Positions 21,985 through 34,456 of a DNA stretch of 64,000 nucleotides are shown here, piece after piece. The first letter of the stretch is position 1. Each line of letters starts with the position of its first letter. Source of the stretch: Rheum nobile (Eukaryota > Streptophyta > Magnoliopsida > Caryophyllales > Polygonaceae); assembly GCA_027886185.1 (NCBI GenBank), contig WOAB01000619.1:4340001-4404000 (forward strand). The letters are read 5' to 3'. The notes under the pieces are model-generated. The model saw only the letters and a list, made by a program, of their open reading frames with translations. It was not told where the DNA came from and ran no database searches. Made by a program: the position numbers and the translations under genes.

Positions 21985-22911
21985 ATGGGTGTCTGCTTTT
22001 CTATCGGTAGGGGGTCAGAAGACGCCAAGTCGGACCAGTCGAGGCTAGATTTTCCGATACCTCAGCGATGTTTCGAGGTTGGAGGCCCGAGTAGCCCGCC
22101 CGAAGACGTCAAGCACGTTCTCCCCGAGTCAGTTGTCCTTGTAGCCAGGAATGCTATGGTCCCTAGACCTGCACCTGTGCCGCCACCAAGGGTGGAGGGA
22201 GTACAGGAATGGGAGCAGGAAGATGAGTTATCAAGGTATGAACAAGGGGTTTACCAATACGACTTTCTGCTGGGACCAATTCCCGAGGAGATCGAGTACG
22301 AGGATGAGGAAGAGGAGATGCTTGAGCAAGATCCTGTCGAGGACGAGGAGATGATCGAGGATGATTCCGAGGATGAGGATCCCATCGATGATGATCCCGA
22401 GGATGAGGATCCCATCGAGGATGATCCCGAGGAAGAGGATCCCATAGAGGATGATCCAGAAGAGGATCCAGAGTTGGACCTTGGAGGGCAGAATCAGGAG
22501 CCCGGTACAGGATTATCACCAGTGCCAGAGTACGCACCCATGTCAGAAGCTGATTGGGAGGCACTGTATACCGAGTACGGTATTGGGAGAAGTGACAGGG
22601 AATCTTAGCCTATCCCTACTCCAAGGAGATGGAGGTCGGAATCCGAGCTGTAGGAGATTCTCTGCCAGAGCGAGGTAATCTCCGCAGAACAGCAGCGTCA
22701 GAGGGATGAACTGATCGCCAGTACTCAGAGGAGGGCTGGAATAGGAGGACCAGTCATGGACGACCCATACTTTACCATGACTGAGCTAGGACTATGTGCT
22801 TCAGGGTCAAGCAGGGTGCGAAACCCATTGCCAGAGCTCGATGGTGAGCCTAGCCCGAAGAGACCATGCACGAGTAGCCAGTCGTATGGGAGACATTTTG
22901 GAACGCCTTGA
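21985..22911 (+). pseudogene. Extra acidic ORF between primer binding site and gag
   Basis: From the Met at 21985 (MGVCFSIGRGSEDAKSD) the frame runs to TGA at 22909-22911, about 308 codons, interrupted by TAG at 22606-22608 and 22651-22653. Past these stops the reading stays coherent (GGPVMDDPYFTMTELGLC, ELDGEPSPKRPCTSSQ), so they look like recent C-to-T changes of CAG codons. The middle is a run of Glu/Asp-rich repeats (EDDPEDEDPI units, about residues 110-165). The N-terminus fits a myristoylation pattern, Met-Gly with Ser at position 6 and a nearby Cys. I do not recognise the family; most Tekay elements go from primer site to gag without a named ORF here. Confidence 0.5.
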
Positions 22912-23201
22912 GGAGGAGTGGCGTTGCCTATCGCAGTAGTTTCGTTTCTTAGTATTCCAAGTTGTACTTTGTGTAATATTTTAGTATTGCGGCAAGTACT
23001 CTGAGAAACACTTATATCTTCGAGCAGTGTTGTCCAAACGCTCGAATGATAAACTTATGTGTAACTTGTGTAAGAATTCGAAGGTTCATCTATAAAATGC
23101 CAAGTTGATCTATTCTGAGTGATTTATTTACATTGATATATTGCATAAGTATGTTGCATAATATTAATGTATTGAATGCTTGGAATTGGATCGGTAAACA
23201 G

Positions 23202-26200
23202 ATGGTGAACCCAAGAAGCACGAGAAACTCGACTCGAGCCGGTGCTGGGACTAGCCAAAACCCCAGACCAGCAGGAAGAGGTGTTCAGGATGAACACGAG
23301 TCTGAGTCTCGCGTCCAGCAGAGGCGTGAAGGTCAAGATCAGACCCAAGCGTCGACGCTGTTTGACGCTGCAGCTGTTGAGGCGATCCGTGGGATCGTGA
23401 TGCAGGCTATTGCAGATGTCTTGAGACCAAGTGCGCCTCAAGCACAAGAAGTGCCTATTCACGCAGCGATTCCTGATGCTGTGGAACCCAGAAACCCTGT
23501 GATTCAGGAGACTGCCGTTAGGGCGAGGGACAGCTATGGTCGCGCTCTTAAGACCATTACTTCCATGAGACCCGACTGCTATAATGGGAAAGGGGAGCCA
23601 GTGGCAGTAACTCATTGGTTCTCCCATATGGAGAGGCTGTTCAGGAACGTGGAGTGTACGGAGGCCGAGAAGGTCCATATCGCTTCTCTTCAGCTGAAGG
23701 AGGAGGCTAGCGAGTGGTGGGAGAGCACTGGTTTGGCTGAGAGCCCAGTGTTGACTTGGTCGATGTTCAAGACCAAGATGGTTGATCGCTTTTTCTCTCG
23801 TGCTATGAGAGAGGAAAAGCATAAAGAGTTCTTGTACCCTCAGACTGATGGTCTGAGAGTGACCGAGTTGGCATCTAAGTTCAACCATCTTCTACAATAC
23901 GCCACTGCCGAGATCACCAGCGAGGCTCAAAAGATCTGGTACTTCCACGAGTGGATGAACCCGGATATCAAGCCATTAATGGTGCACCACACATGCTCTA
24001 CCTTGGAACAGTATGTGGATTGTGCCTATAAGCTGGAGGTAACTCTCGAGGAGTCGACCAAGAGGCGTAACCGACAGAAGTCGATGCAGAATCAGAACCA
24101 GGGAGGTGGTTTTAAGCGCCCTGTGCCACCGTCTAACTTCGCCAAGTCCGGCCGAGCTAAGACAGAGATGACGCAAGGGGGATCGACTCAGCAGTCAGGG
24201 CAGACCAGGAGTTCAGTTCAGTGTTATAACTGCGGTACTGCTGGGCACAAGAGCACTGAGTGTCGGAAGGAGAGGAGGCCATGCTTTGGGTGTGGACGTA
24301 ATGGTCATCTGCAAAAGTTCTGCAAGCCGGGGAAGCAGAAGGGAGTAGAGTCGCAGCAAGGGTCAGTTCATCCGAGCAACCGACCTAGGTTTAAGCATGC
24401 CAAGACTCCTAGCCCTTCAGTACAGACGACTGCTCAGAACAGGGGAAAGGCCCCAGCTGTTTCTAGAAGTCAGGGCCAACGCTTGTACGAGATGCGTGAG
24501 GCAGATGGACCCAACGCTCCGATTGCTCAAGGTACTCTATACCTTCACTCTACTTCAGTGTGCATTCTGTTTGATTCGGGTGCTACGCATTCTTTTATTT
24601 CGGATAGCTGTGTTAGCAAGTTAGACTTAGTGTGCAATGATTCGTGCGACCCTTTCGTCGTTAATCTTCCTAATGGAGAACGTTTGGTGGGAACCAAGCA
24701 TTTGTCCGACTTTCCGATTACCATTCAGGGTAAGGAATTCGAGGCAGATTTAATCTGCATAGCCATGGCTCCATACGACATTATTCTCGGTATGGATTGG
24801 TTGACGCGTCACAAGGCGGTGATCGACTTCAGTTCAAGAACGGTGACGGTGTCATCCGGGGGCCAATTCGTGTGCAAGTTCAAAGGTCGAAATGACGCTG
24901 ATAACGGCAAGTTGATCAATGCGATGGCTGCGTTTAAGCTACTACGACAAGGATGTGTCGGGTACCTTTGCTACTTGGATTCGCCCGAGAGGGATGGACC
25001 TGAGGTTCTTGATATTCCTGTAGTTAGGGAATTTTCGGATGTCTTTTCGGAAGAAATTCCAGGATTACCCCCGAACCGTGTCGTTGAGTTTTCTGTTGAT
25101 CTCGAGCCTGGTACGGCGCCGATTTCCAAATCCCCGTATCGGATGGCTCCTGCTGAGATGCAAGAATTGAAGAATCAACTTGAAGATCTTCTTGTTAAAG
25201 GTTATGTCAGGCCGAGTGCATCGCCGTGGGGTGCTCCGGTATTATTCGTCAAAAAGAAGGACGGATCGTTCCGACTTTGTATCGACTATCGAGAGTTGAA
25301 CAAGGTGACGATCAAGAACAAGTATCCTTTGCCTAGGATTGATGACTTGTTGGACTAATTGCAGGGAGCAAAGATTTTCTCCAAGATCGACCTGAGATCT
25401 GGATATCATCAACTCAGGATTCGTGAGCAGGACATTCCTAGAACTGCGTTTAGGACCAGATATGGTCATTACGAGTTCGTAGTAATGCCTTTTGGGCTTA
25501 TAAATGCTCCAGCTGTCTTTATGGATTTGATGAACCGATGTTTTCACCAGTACTTGGATAAGTTCGTGGTGGTTTTCATCGACGACATCTTGATCTATTC
25601 TCCGAATGAAGAAGTCTACGAGGAACATCTACGGATTGCCTTGTCAATCCTTAGACAACATCAGCTTTATGCTAAATTGTCTAAATGTGAATTCTGGATA
25701 AAGGAAGTGGCTTTCTTAGGTCACGTGATCAATAAAATGGGGTTATGGTTGATCCCCAAAAGATTGAAGATGTGGCTAAGTGGACACAGCCCCAGAGCGT
25801 GAAAGAGGTGCGCAGTTTTCTTGGACTTGCCGGGTATTATAGAAGGTTCGTAGAAGGATTTTCAAAGATCGCTCTACCTATGACCAATCTACTCCGCAAA
25901 GTCCACAAGAAGTTTGTCTGGAATGACAAGTGCGAGGTCAGTTTCCAGGAGTTGAAGCGACGGTTGACCTCGGCACCCGTGTTAGCACTCCCAGAGGGGA
26001 ATGACAATTATGTGGTCTATAGTGATGCTTCCAAGTGTGGTCTTGGTTGTGTTTTGATGCAAAGGGGCAGAGTCATTGCTTACGCATCTAGACAACTCAA
26101 GACTTACGAAGAAAACTATCCGACCCACGATCTTGAGTTAGCAGCGGTTGTCTTTGCGCTGAAGATTTGGAGGCATTACCTCTACGGTATAAGATGCCAA

Positions 26201-27917
26201 GTCTTCACTGACCACAAAAGTCTCAAGTATATATTTACTCAGAAGGAGTTAAATATGAGACAACGCCGCTGGATAGAGTTGCTCAAGGACTACGACATGG
26301 AGTTGTTGTATCATCCGGGCAAGGCTAATGTAGTAGCTGATGCACTAAGCCGGAAGACAACGCACGAGACTGTGGTTGCTCTACTTACTGCTCAGACCAA
26401 GCTAAACCAAGAGTCATGCGACATTGAAGTCTTATATGACCAGCGTAGAGGGTACCTGAGTATGATGGAGATTCAGGCTACACTGTTGGATCAAAGAAAA
26501 GCAAGTCGATGACATCATCTTGGTAAAGTTAAGCAGTGAAGTGATGGATGAGAAAGCTCCCAGTTTTGTGGTTCAGGATGATGGATCACTTTGGTTTCAG
26601 GATCGGATCTGTGTGCCTGACACAGAAGGTCTTCGTCAGTTGGTGATGAGAGAAGCTCATTCATCTGCTTACTCTGTGCATCCTGGCTTTAGCAAGATGT
26701 ACAAGGATCTCAGGAAGAAGTTTTGGTGGCCAAACATGAAGTGGGACGTAGCAGACTTTGTGGCGAAGTGCTTAACTTGCCAAAAAGTCAAGATCGAACA
26801 CCGCAGACCAGGTGGTGAGATGCTACCTCTCCCCGTGCCAGAATGGAAACGGGAGGACATTTCCATGGACTTCGTCACTGGGCTACCCAAGACTCGAAGT
26901 CAGAGAGATGCTATCTGGGTAATTGTGGATAGGCTTACGAAGAGTGCTCATTTCATAGCCATCAAGACCACATGGGAAACCCAGAAGCTAGCCGAAGTTT
27001 ACCATAAGGAGATTGTCCGCTTACATGGCATTCCTAAGACCATTGTATCGGACCGAGATGGCCGTTTCATGTCAAGATTCTGGAAGGAACTTCATAAGGC
27101 TATGGGAACCGAGTTGAGGTTCAGTACAGCGTTTCATCCTCAGACAGATGGCCAGTCTGAAAGGACCATCCAGACTCTGGAGGATATGCTTAGAGCTTGT
27201 GTGCTCGATCGTCCGACTAGATGGGAGGACAGCTTGAGTCTAATTGAGTTCACGTACAACAATAGCTGGCATGCTACAATCAAGATGGCTCCGTTTGAAG
27301 CTTTGTATGGTCGCAGATGCAGATCTCCGATTTGTTGGGATGATAATGCCGACAAAATTTTGCTTGGACCAGAGTTGGTCGAAAGGACGGCTTCAGACAT
27401 TGCTTTGATCAGACAAAGAATGTTGACCGCTCAGAGTCGACAGAAGTCCTATGCAGATCGGAAGCGCAGGACTGTCGAGTTCGAGGTCGGTGACAAGGTT
27501 TTTGTCAAGGTATCGCCTTCCAAGGGAGTTTTCAGATTTGGTAAGCGTGGGAAGCTTAACCCTCGCTACGTGAGACCATTCGAAATTCTAGATAGAGTGG
27601 GATCTCTAGCGTACCGTTTGGCATTGCCGCCATCGGCTCACCCGATGCATAACGTGTTCCACGTGTCTTTACTCAGAAAGTATGTACCAGATGAGTCTCA
27701 TGTACTTAGCTACGAGGACATCGAGATTCAAGCTAATGGTACTTATGAAGAGTTGCCCGTGCGCATTTTGGAGCGTCGGGAGAAGCATTTGCGCAACAAG
27801 ATCGTACCTTTGGTACGATTGCTGTGGTCCAAGTCAGGGACCAAAGAAGTTACTTGGGAGACGTGGGAAACCGAGTCAGATATGCTCAGGCATTTTCCCG
27901 AGTTATTCTCGACCTAA
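23202..27917 (+). pseudogene. gag-pol polyprotein gene of the gypsy element
   Basis: I place the start at Met 23202 (MVNPRSTRNSTRAGAG), as in related gags; an upstream in-frame Met exists at 23133. Domains in order: retrotransposon gag (THWFSHMERLFRNVECTEAEK), CCHC knuckles at 24222-24263 and 24282-24323, aspartic protease (LFDSGATHSFIS, about 24565), RT (FRLCIDYRELNKVTIKNKYP; catalytic FIDDILIYS at 25574-25600), RNase H (SDASKCGLGCVL; DLELAAVVFAL; TDHKSLKYIF), integrase with HHCC finger (26660-26790) and D,D,E (SMDFVTGLP, VSDRDGRF, DGQSERTIQT), and a chromo-like tail (RILERREKHLRNKIVPLVRV-type). Lesions: TAA at 25356-25358 where CAA is expected, a frameshift near 25742 and another near 26492. 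It is not functional alone. Confidence 0.95.
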
Positions 27918-27940
27918 GTTTCGGGGTCGAAACTTCTTGT

Positions 27941-27953
27941 AAGGGGGAGGAGA
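27941..27953 (+). other. Polypurine tract
   Basis: AAGGGGGAGGAGA directly precedes the 3' LTR and would prime plus-strand DNA synthesis. Confidence 0.9.
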
Positions 27954-30401
27954 TGTGATACCCCGTAATTTTGTAAGGTTATATTGGGAATTATGGAATT
28001 TTTCCGGGTACCCGTTGTGTACGTCGGATTTAATTCAGGTAGTTTGAGACATTCTGTAATGTGCTCTGTATCTGTAATATTTTTCTCAGTGAAATAATAT
28101 ACAGACATCATGTCTTGGAGTTTAATTGTCGTTCGCGTATGATAATTTTTATCCCGGTCTATCGTCAAGCTCGTTCAAAGCCGAATGGGCGGGAAAAGGG
28201 GGAAACGGCGACCGTCGTTCAGAAACGGCGACCGCCGTGGTTGGGCCCGAGAAGTCAGCGTGTCAGCTTCTAGCTGGCCGCGACAGGCCTAACGACGGTG
28301 ACCGCCGCATTTACGGCGACCGCCGCGTGCCCGCCGCAGGCAAAATCACGGCGACCGCCGTGATTGTCCAGTGGGCATTGCCCGTTGGTCGCCGGTGCCG
28401 TTCGAGGCGCGTCGTTGCGTCGTTTGCTGCGTCTGAGGGTTTGCAGATCACTCCTTGGGGTTTGCCTATAAATAGATGAACTTGGGCATGGGTTTTGGGT
28501 CATCTACAACCCTGAATCGCTGCCAAATTCGCCTCTCGCCGGAGTTGTGTTTTCGCCAGAATTTGAAGGTCTCGCCGGTGTTGCTTTGGTGTGGTTCCTG
28601 AGTGCCTTTGTGACGCTTTTGGTTAGCCTTGGAGGTTAGAAGCCAAAGCAAGTCGAAGGAGGCCGAACCGCTTGTGTTTTGGGGTGAGTTTTCTCTCGTT
28701 CTGTGTCGTCTGAGTTTGTCACGGCGACCGCCGTGTTCTTCACGGCGACCGCCGTGATGAAGACGGCGACCGCCGTGATGAATACGGCGACCGCTGCCAA
28801 GAACAGCGACCGCCGCCAGTGCCCAGAACGCCTTTGTGGCTTTGGCTTGGTCGGTTGTCGTCGTGGCGTCTTTCCTTTCGTGTTCTTTCGCCGTGTTTAG
28901 ATTCGTACTGTTTATGTCGGATCTAACTTAGGGTTCCTTTTATGGGTCGACTCGAAGGTCGTTGTGTTGTCAGAGCTATACCGTGTCCAGCCCGGAATCC
29001 AGTGACGTCTTTAGACTATTCTGCGGAGTAAGGCAAGTGGCGGTTCGCTCTTGCTCATTCGTTCCATATTTACATTAATTATCAGTAGTTTATCTGAGTA
29101 ATTAATTTGGAATGAATATTCTGTTTGTCTGGAAACGGTTTTGATAAACTGTTTTGAAAATCATATAATAGGTTGTATATCTGTTAGAACAACGCTATTA
29201 TATGTGATCGCCTTTCGGGCCTTTATGTGGATTTATCCTGTAAATGTTGTGGTGCTGTAACTGTTTAGTTAGCACTGTTAAATAGGAACGTTACTCGGAC
29301 TCTGTCCAATCGTTTCTTTATAATCTGGTATCGGGATGGCTCGTCCCCATCTGGTACTATTCTATGATCATGATCGGTCTCTTACACATGTGTGTAGAGA
29401 CAGGACACTTAGCTGGTGTCACAAACCTTTCGGTATACGTCACTCTCGACGAAACGTATACTAAGATGTGTCATCCCATTGGTGGGGTACACATGTAAAA
29501 GTCTATAACGTGATATGTGTTTTTGAAACATAAATCAGATAAGTGCTACCTTGACGCACATAATTAATACACCTTGGGCGAGTAGTGCAGCTAAGTTCAG
29601 TACAGCTAGGAAAACTCGTCTTGACTTGAATGTAGTACGTTCTCTTTCCAATCTGGATTCGCTGTAGGCGATGAGGTTGGTCGTGAACCGAAGCATCTCA
29701 GTCAGTTTTAAATCATTGTTGAATGATTCTGTAATATTCCAGATTTGTCATTACTTCCTTAAAGACTCATTTCCGTTGGAGTCTTCTTTCGAGTCGATTT
29801 CTGTGAAGATTCAGTCTTCCAGAATCTTCTCTTGTGCATACCTCTTGTTTATTCCAGTAGGAATATGATGGTTGACTACCGTTATCGGTTATTATCTGAG
29901 AAGCGATGAGTCTAACCTAATATGACTGCTTTTAAGCAGTCTGCTTTATACCCTTGCTAGTCTATTCATTTAGACTAACCAATCAATGTTTTCCCTTGCA
30001 TTGTTGGCTGGTGTCATCCGTTCGATTCGGCACATCAGTTAAGAAGTAGCTCAGAAGATTAGAAGGACTATGGAGTCGGCGGTGGTTTTTGAATGTTTTA
30101 ATTATTTCTTTAATCAGGTTATGATCCTTTGGACAATAACTCCGATTGTAAAATACTTTCTTAGTCTTCCGCTGTGTTTGGTTTAAACTATGTTTTGACC
30201 TATTCGGGATTGGGTTGTAATCCCGTAACTCTTGTTTCCTCGACAATGTTATGTTTTGGAATTTAATGCTTGATCTTTGTGTATCAATTGCATTTCATAA
30301 ATCGTATTTATTTGGTAAAGCCTTGGGTGATCTCGGTAAGGAACACTGGGGTCGCTGTCGGTAATACATTTTCAAAAGGGTTAAGTTTTGGGGGTGTTAC
30401 A
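27954..30401 (+). repeat. 3' LTR of the gypsy element
   Basis: It matches the 5' LTR along its whole length. It has one extra CGGCGACCGCC-containing unit near 28300 and another near 28762, and one fewer GCAGCTAAGTTCA unit near 29590. Confidence 0.95.
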
Positions 30402-31070
30402 CTAAAAACCAAATGAACAGCAACGGAGCAACCCTAAAACGGCGTTGAATGGCTGGAACCCTAAAAAATTGGACATACCTCCAAGGCTCGAACGAGATAG
30501 ATAGAAGAGGAAGATGAATCGAAGACCTGCACTTTGTCGCGCGTCTTCGGTGAAAGACCTGCAATTTTGGGCCTTAATCAGAGGAGCTCAAGCGGCGATG
30601 AAGGGCTCCGTCTGTGGAAAACCTACAATTTCGCGCCGAAGAAGGGTTTCAGCTAGCTCGAACGGCGAAGAAGGGTTTCAAGCAAAAAACAAAGCTGGAG
30701 ATTATGGAGTTTGAATCGATATCATACCTGGAAGAAAAACCTTTTCGCCGGTAATGGTGAAATTCGTCGGACAAAACAAAGCTGGATTCCGCCGGAGAAA
30801 ATGGAGACACCTCGAGCTGGGAGAGAGACCTCGGTCGCAATGTAGTTGGGTTTCTGTAGCAACTTTCACATTTCAATTTGAAATTAAAACTATTTTTTTT
30901 TTTCATAAAATCAGTGTCATGTCAGATTTTATTTTCCAAAACAAAAAGAAAATTCAATTTTCAATTTACCTTTTTATTTGGGGGTATTTTTGCAAAAACA
31001 TAAGGAATTTTTCTTGGATGGGGTATATTTGCAAAAACCAAAAGGGGTAGGGTAAAATCGCAAATGCATT
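30402..31070 (+). other. Right part of the second MULE, interrupted by the gypsy element
   Basis: It begins with the second CTAAA duplication copy and continues sequence that ends at 19350. It looks like a 5' leader/promoter region of gene B. Near 30985-31060 are sequences of the type seen at MULE ends (GGGGTATTTTTGCAAAAAC, GGGTAAAATCGCAAATGC), so an element terminus probably lies close to 31065. I found no matching inverted copy to prove it. Confidence 0.4.
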
Positions 31071-31903
31071 AGTAAAAGATGGTATTGGTTGCTATTTCTT
31101 TTTATTTTACGAATCGTTATACGTCACTTGTCAGTATAGTTATATTCTATTTGAGTTTGATTTTCTAATTAATTTTAAATAATTCAAAATTAAGGGATTT
31201 TTTTACCAAAAAAACGTTATTCATATTCAACAAGTTAGTTAGATGACAATAAATAAAAATAAAAAGGTGGTGTTTAGAAATTTGAAAATTGAAAATTGTA
31301 TATTACTATACTAAATTTATAGCTTAGGCAGTTTTATGAAATATTTATGTATGTTAAAAATGGATAATTCCACAAGATCATCCATTTATAATCTTTCCAC
31401 ATGAGCTATCATGTGTTCTTTTTAAGGAAAAAGAAAACCATTTTTCACCAATATGTTCCTTCCTAATAGTCCTATCGAGAAAGGGATGACATTTGAAAAG
31501 TAAAAAAAAAAAAAAAAATGGGTTTTTTTTCATAAGGTAAAAATTAGACTGAAAATCACAGAAGATGCGTTTTATCAGTCTATAGCATTCTTACGGATGA
31601 GAATTATAAATTCTAGACTATCTCGAAAATCTTTCAAGAAATTCTGCTGGACCGTGTTAGCAATGAAATTGGCCACCACGTTTGTTTTTCGAAAGACATG
31701 AAAAATCTGCACTGAAATTTGGTGTTTTTTAAAACTAAAAAGAAAGTGGTAGTCCTGTGAAAAATTGCTGAATTATGGATAGATTTCTGAAAATTTCTCG
31801 GAAGCAAAAACCCCAAAAGAGCTCGCCGTTTCATTAGCGGTTGCCAAAACCCCAAAAAGGAGATCTCCCACAGTGAGTTCTTTGACTGTTCCTTCGCGAG
31901 AGA
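31071..31903. other. Intergenic, AT-rich, upstream of the S31 gene
   Basis: No gene or repeat family is recognised. It contains an A18 run at about 31503-31520. The last 100 bases should hold the promoter and leader of the S31 gene; there is no clear TATA box. Confidence 0.5.
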
Positions 31904-32164
31904 ATGGCGATGATGCAGTGGTGCGGCGCCATGGCGAGGCGGATGATGTCGACCTCTCGATTCCCCGCGTCAATTTCTTCATCATCATCCGCATCTGAGC
32001 TGATTGTATGCGGAAGAGGAGACAAGAGGACGAAGAAAGGCAAGAGATTCAAGGGCACTTTCGGCAACGCGAGGCCGAAGAGGAAGGACATGATTCAGCG
32101 CATCAAGGACAAGGTCGAGGTTCCCAGGTCCACCCCATGGCCGCTCCCTTTCAAGCTCATCTAG
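31904..32164 (+). CDS. Small ribosomal subunit protein bTHXm (S31), mitochondrial
   Basis: This 86-aa single-exon ORF carries the conserved plant S31/THX core: CGRGDKRTKKGKRFKGTFGN, then ARPKRKDMIQRIKDK, and the invariant end VPRSTPWPLPFKLI. The first 35 residues (MAMMQWCGAMARRMMSTSRF, Ser-rich, several Arg, no acidic residue) look like a mitochondrial presequence, matching the known organellar location of this protein in plants. THX is a short basic peptide that packs against the small-subunit rRNA. The Met at 31904 gives the usual length for the family. The ORF is intact, with no lesion. A chloroplast form of the family exists, but the C-terminal PWPLPFKLI favours the mitochondrial one. Confidence 0.9.
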   Translation: MAMMQWCGAMARRMMSTSRFPASISSSSSASELIVCGRGDKRTKKGKRFKGTFGNARPKRKDMIQRIKDKVEVPRSTPWPLPFKLI

Positions 32165-33201
32165 TCTTTAGCATTTCATATTGCTCTCTCTCTTTGCTAT
32201 TCCCGGTGTTACAACAATTTGCTATTTTATACTCCTGCGCAGTTTGATGGATTCTGCTGCAAATTTCCATCTTTGAATGGATACTTGTTATATGATGTTT
32301 GATTTTTTAATTGAGTTATGCACTGTTTTTGCTCTCTGCACTCAGTGTCTTGATGGATTTTGTGCTTAGAACTTTGACATTGGGGCGCTGCGACAAGCGA
32401 GATTGAGTTCCTGGATTGGCTTATATTGTAAAATGCAGGGCCAGGGAAATAATGAACTAGTGATTGTGTTTAGATATATAGTCATAGAAAATTCTCTGTC
32501 ACAATTGATAGAATCACCAATTTTTTAGATATATTCTCAAGTGTTGAGCTTGTGGATATGCAATATCTGCTCCAGCATATGTGCCCGACCATTGGGTCCG
32601 TCTAGTATGGAGGAATATTACACCAGCTAGTATTTAGTGGTTTTGTGCAATTTTCCCCTACCCGTGGTGCATTTTCAGTATTCAGCATTATTAAGCCGAA
32701 ACCTCTCTAAATCCCGCTCCAAAATCCCTTGCATTTGTTCACTGTGCTGGAACTGAGGAAACTACTCACTGAGGGCTGTGTAAAATGAGCTTTTGATGCT
32801 GCCAGTGCATTGGCTGTCGACATTTAGTGGAGAACTCTGGATTCCTGTTTGCTGTAAATTACTAATGTCTTTGAAAAGCTTCATAACTACTTTCAAGTTG
32901 CCATGCCTATGAAGTTTCCTTTGTTTCTTCTTATTGCATCATGAAAGTCTTGATTGAATGGCTACTCAAAAGAGTTTATTTCTATGTACGAAAAGTAACA
33001 CTTGAGTCTTGTGTATACATAAAAACATGATTTATACTTACAATGTGATATGAAGAGTCAATGTTACATCATATCAGATTGTAAGTGTTTCTTTCTACAG
33101 GGCTTTGTGTAAAACAGTACTCATGTACAAAACATTATGCTTGATTCTATTTGCAGAGAGTTACTAGGGCTAAATAATGGTACTATTTAGGATGAACCTA
33201 A
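32165..33201. other. 3' region of the S31 gene and intergenic sequence
   Basis: No further coding region is supported. The first few hundred bases are T-rich, as expected of a 3' untranslated region. The gene on the other side converges from the minus strand. Confidence 0.5.
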
Positions 33202-34456
33202 TTACACTTCATGTTGTGCCTTTAGTTTATTGTCTTCATCAACATTATGCCCCACAAGCTTCTCTTGTAGATGTCCTGGTAAAGATTTTGCACAGTCTGC
33301 CAATATGGCAATACCGATTAAGAAATTTGTTAGTCCAAATGCAATGGCAATGATGCCTACAAGAAATGACAAGAGGTGAAGTTTCCCTTCCTTTAGTGGT
33401 TCATTGGCTAGCTTGTACCCATAATAACTAGTCCAGATGAGCATAAACATTGAGATTGTGGTTACAGAAGAGCACGCGAGAAGCTGGTTGAATTTCCTCT
33501 GCTCCATCTCTGTTCCAAAGTCATAAAATTAGAGATGTAGAGAGTGCACATCAATATAATTATATGGTTGTGAGGAAGTGCAACATATCAGCATGATTTC
33601 ATCTTCTTAGATTTTTCTTTTCAAACACTCTTTAAAGGAATGAGCTGTAGCTATGATGAAAGTTCTTATATATAAATGAAAACTAATGTTTTCTTTCATT
33701 TGGAAATGTTTTAATGTGATAGTGCAAATTTGATTCATTATCCTTGTCAGTTATGCACCATTCCTGTCTAGTGTACAGATTAACTAGAATTCTCTTACCA
33801 TTACTATTGCTTGTAGAATTCTCCTACTAGGCTACTGGTTTGAATAAGTGGTTTTAACCAACATACCTTCATAGTTGTTCGTTTTTGAGGTCAATGGTTC
33901 TAAGTTATGACCTGGTAGGTGTATCAAGAACACCACAATGATGAAAACCTTCTTAATGCATGTTTGATAGTAACAGCTTCTTGTTCACCTAATTTATGTT
34001 GGACTTCATCACGTGTTATGGCTGTGAAATTTTCTTGGTGGTAGGAATATGTGTCTGACTAATGAAGCAAAGCAAACCATAAGAGTAGGAATCACTAGTG
34101 AGCAAATGCATATTACCTTGGATATTGGTAGGTTTGGTATCCTCTTCTGACCAGGCCAACAAAGCCAATGCTAGCTCTGCAACTAAACTCAGCCCAAGGA
34201 TGAAAGAGAAGAGACCAAAAGCTACGGTGAGAGCTCCGAGCACGATGGCATATCGGATATCTATGTATTCTGGCTCTATAACATAGCCTTGTGTCTCGGT
34301 TGCAAACTTGTACCCTGTGTAAATGATCCATAGGAGCGCAAGCATCTGCCCCACGAACGCCACAACCCGAGAAGCATCCATGTGTTGTCGGAGCACTGAG
34401 TGGTGGTTTTCTTGGTTCATATAATAAGCTGTTGTTGCATTTTGTGCAAAGCTCAA
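33202..34456 (-). CDS. Uncharacterised four-helix membrane protein with an internal duplication, two exons
   Basis: Exon 1 is 34456-34117 and exon 2 33509-33202; the intron (GTAATA...ACAG) is in phase 1 and joins ...TKPTNIQ-E-MEQRKFNQLL, giving 215 aa. Each half has the same plan: a helix with W-x5-GYK(F/L)A (ALLWIIYTGYKFATE; MLIWTSYYGYKLANE), a loop, then a long hydrophobic pair with AFGL (LTVAFGLFSFILGLSLVAEL; IIAIAFGLTNFLIGIAILAD). The protein therefore looks like a two-fold repeat with about four membrane segments and no signal peptide. I do not recognise the family. Alternatively these are two tandem one-domain genes, since the second exon also starts with a Met one codon in; the matching splice sites favour one gene. 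Confidence 0.65.

Larger units (their letters stand above)
19351..30401 (+). mobile_element. Ty3/gypsy LTR retrotransposon, chromovirus Tekay/Del-like, 11.05 kb
   Basis: The LTRs are 19351-21773 (2423 bp) and 27954-30401 (2448 bp), both TGTGATACCCC...GTGTTACA, and the element is flanked by CTAAA (19346-19350 and 30402-30406), a perfect five-base duplication. The initiator-Met primer binding site is at 21778-21790 and a polypurine tract AAGGGGGAGGAGA at 27941-27953. Internal order is an extra acidic ORF, gag with two CCHC knuckles, protease, RT, RNase H, integrase and a C-terminal chromo-like tail. The pol gene has one nonsense codon and two frameshifts. The LTRs differ by a few substitutions per hundred bases at most, plus unit-number changes in short repeats, so insertion is recent relative to the MULE genes it cut. 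Confidence 0.95.

Noticed and set aside
22163..22564. Pro/Arg- and Ser/Gly-rich minus-strand ORFs
   Set aside because: They are shadows of the acidic repeat in the plus-strand extra ORF of the gypsy element.
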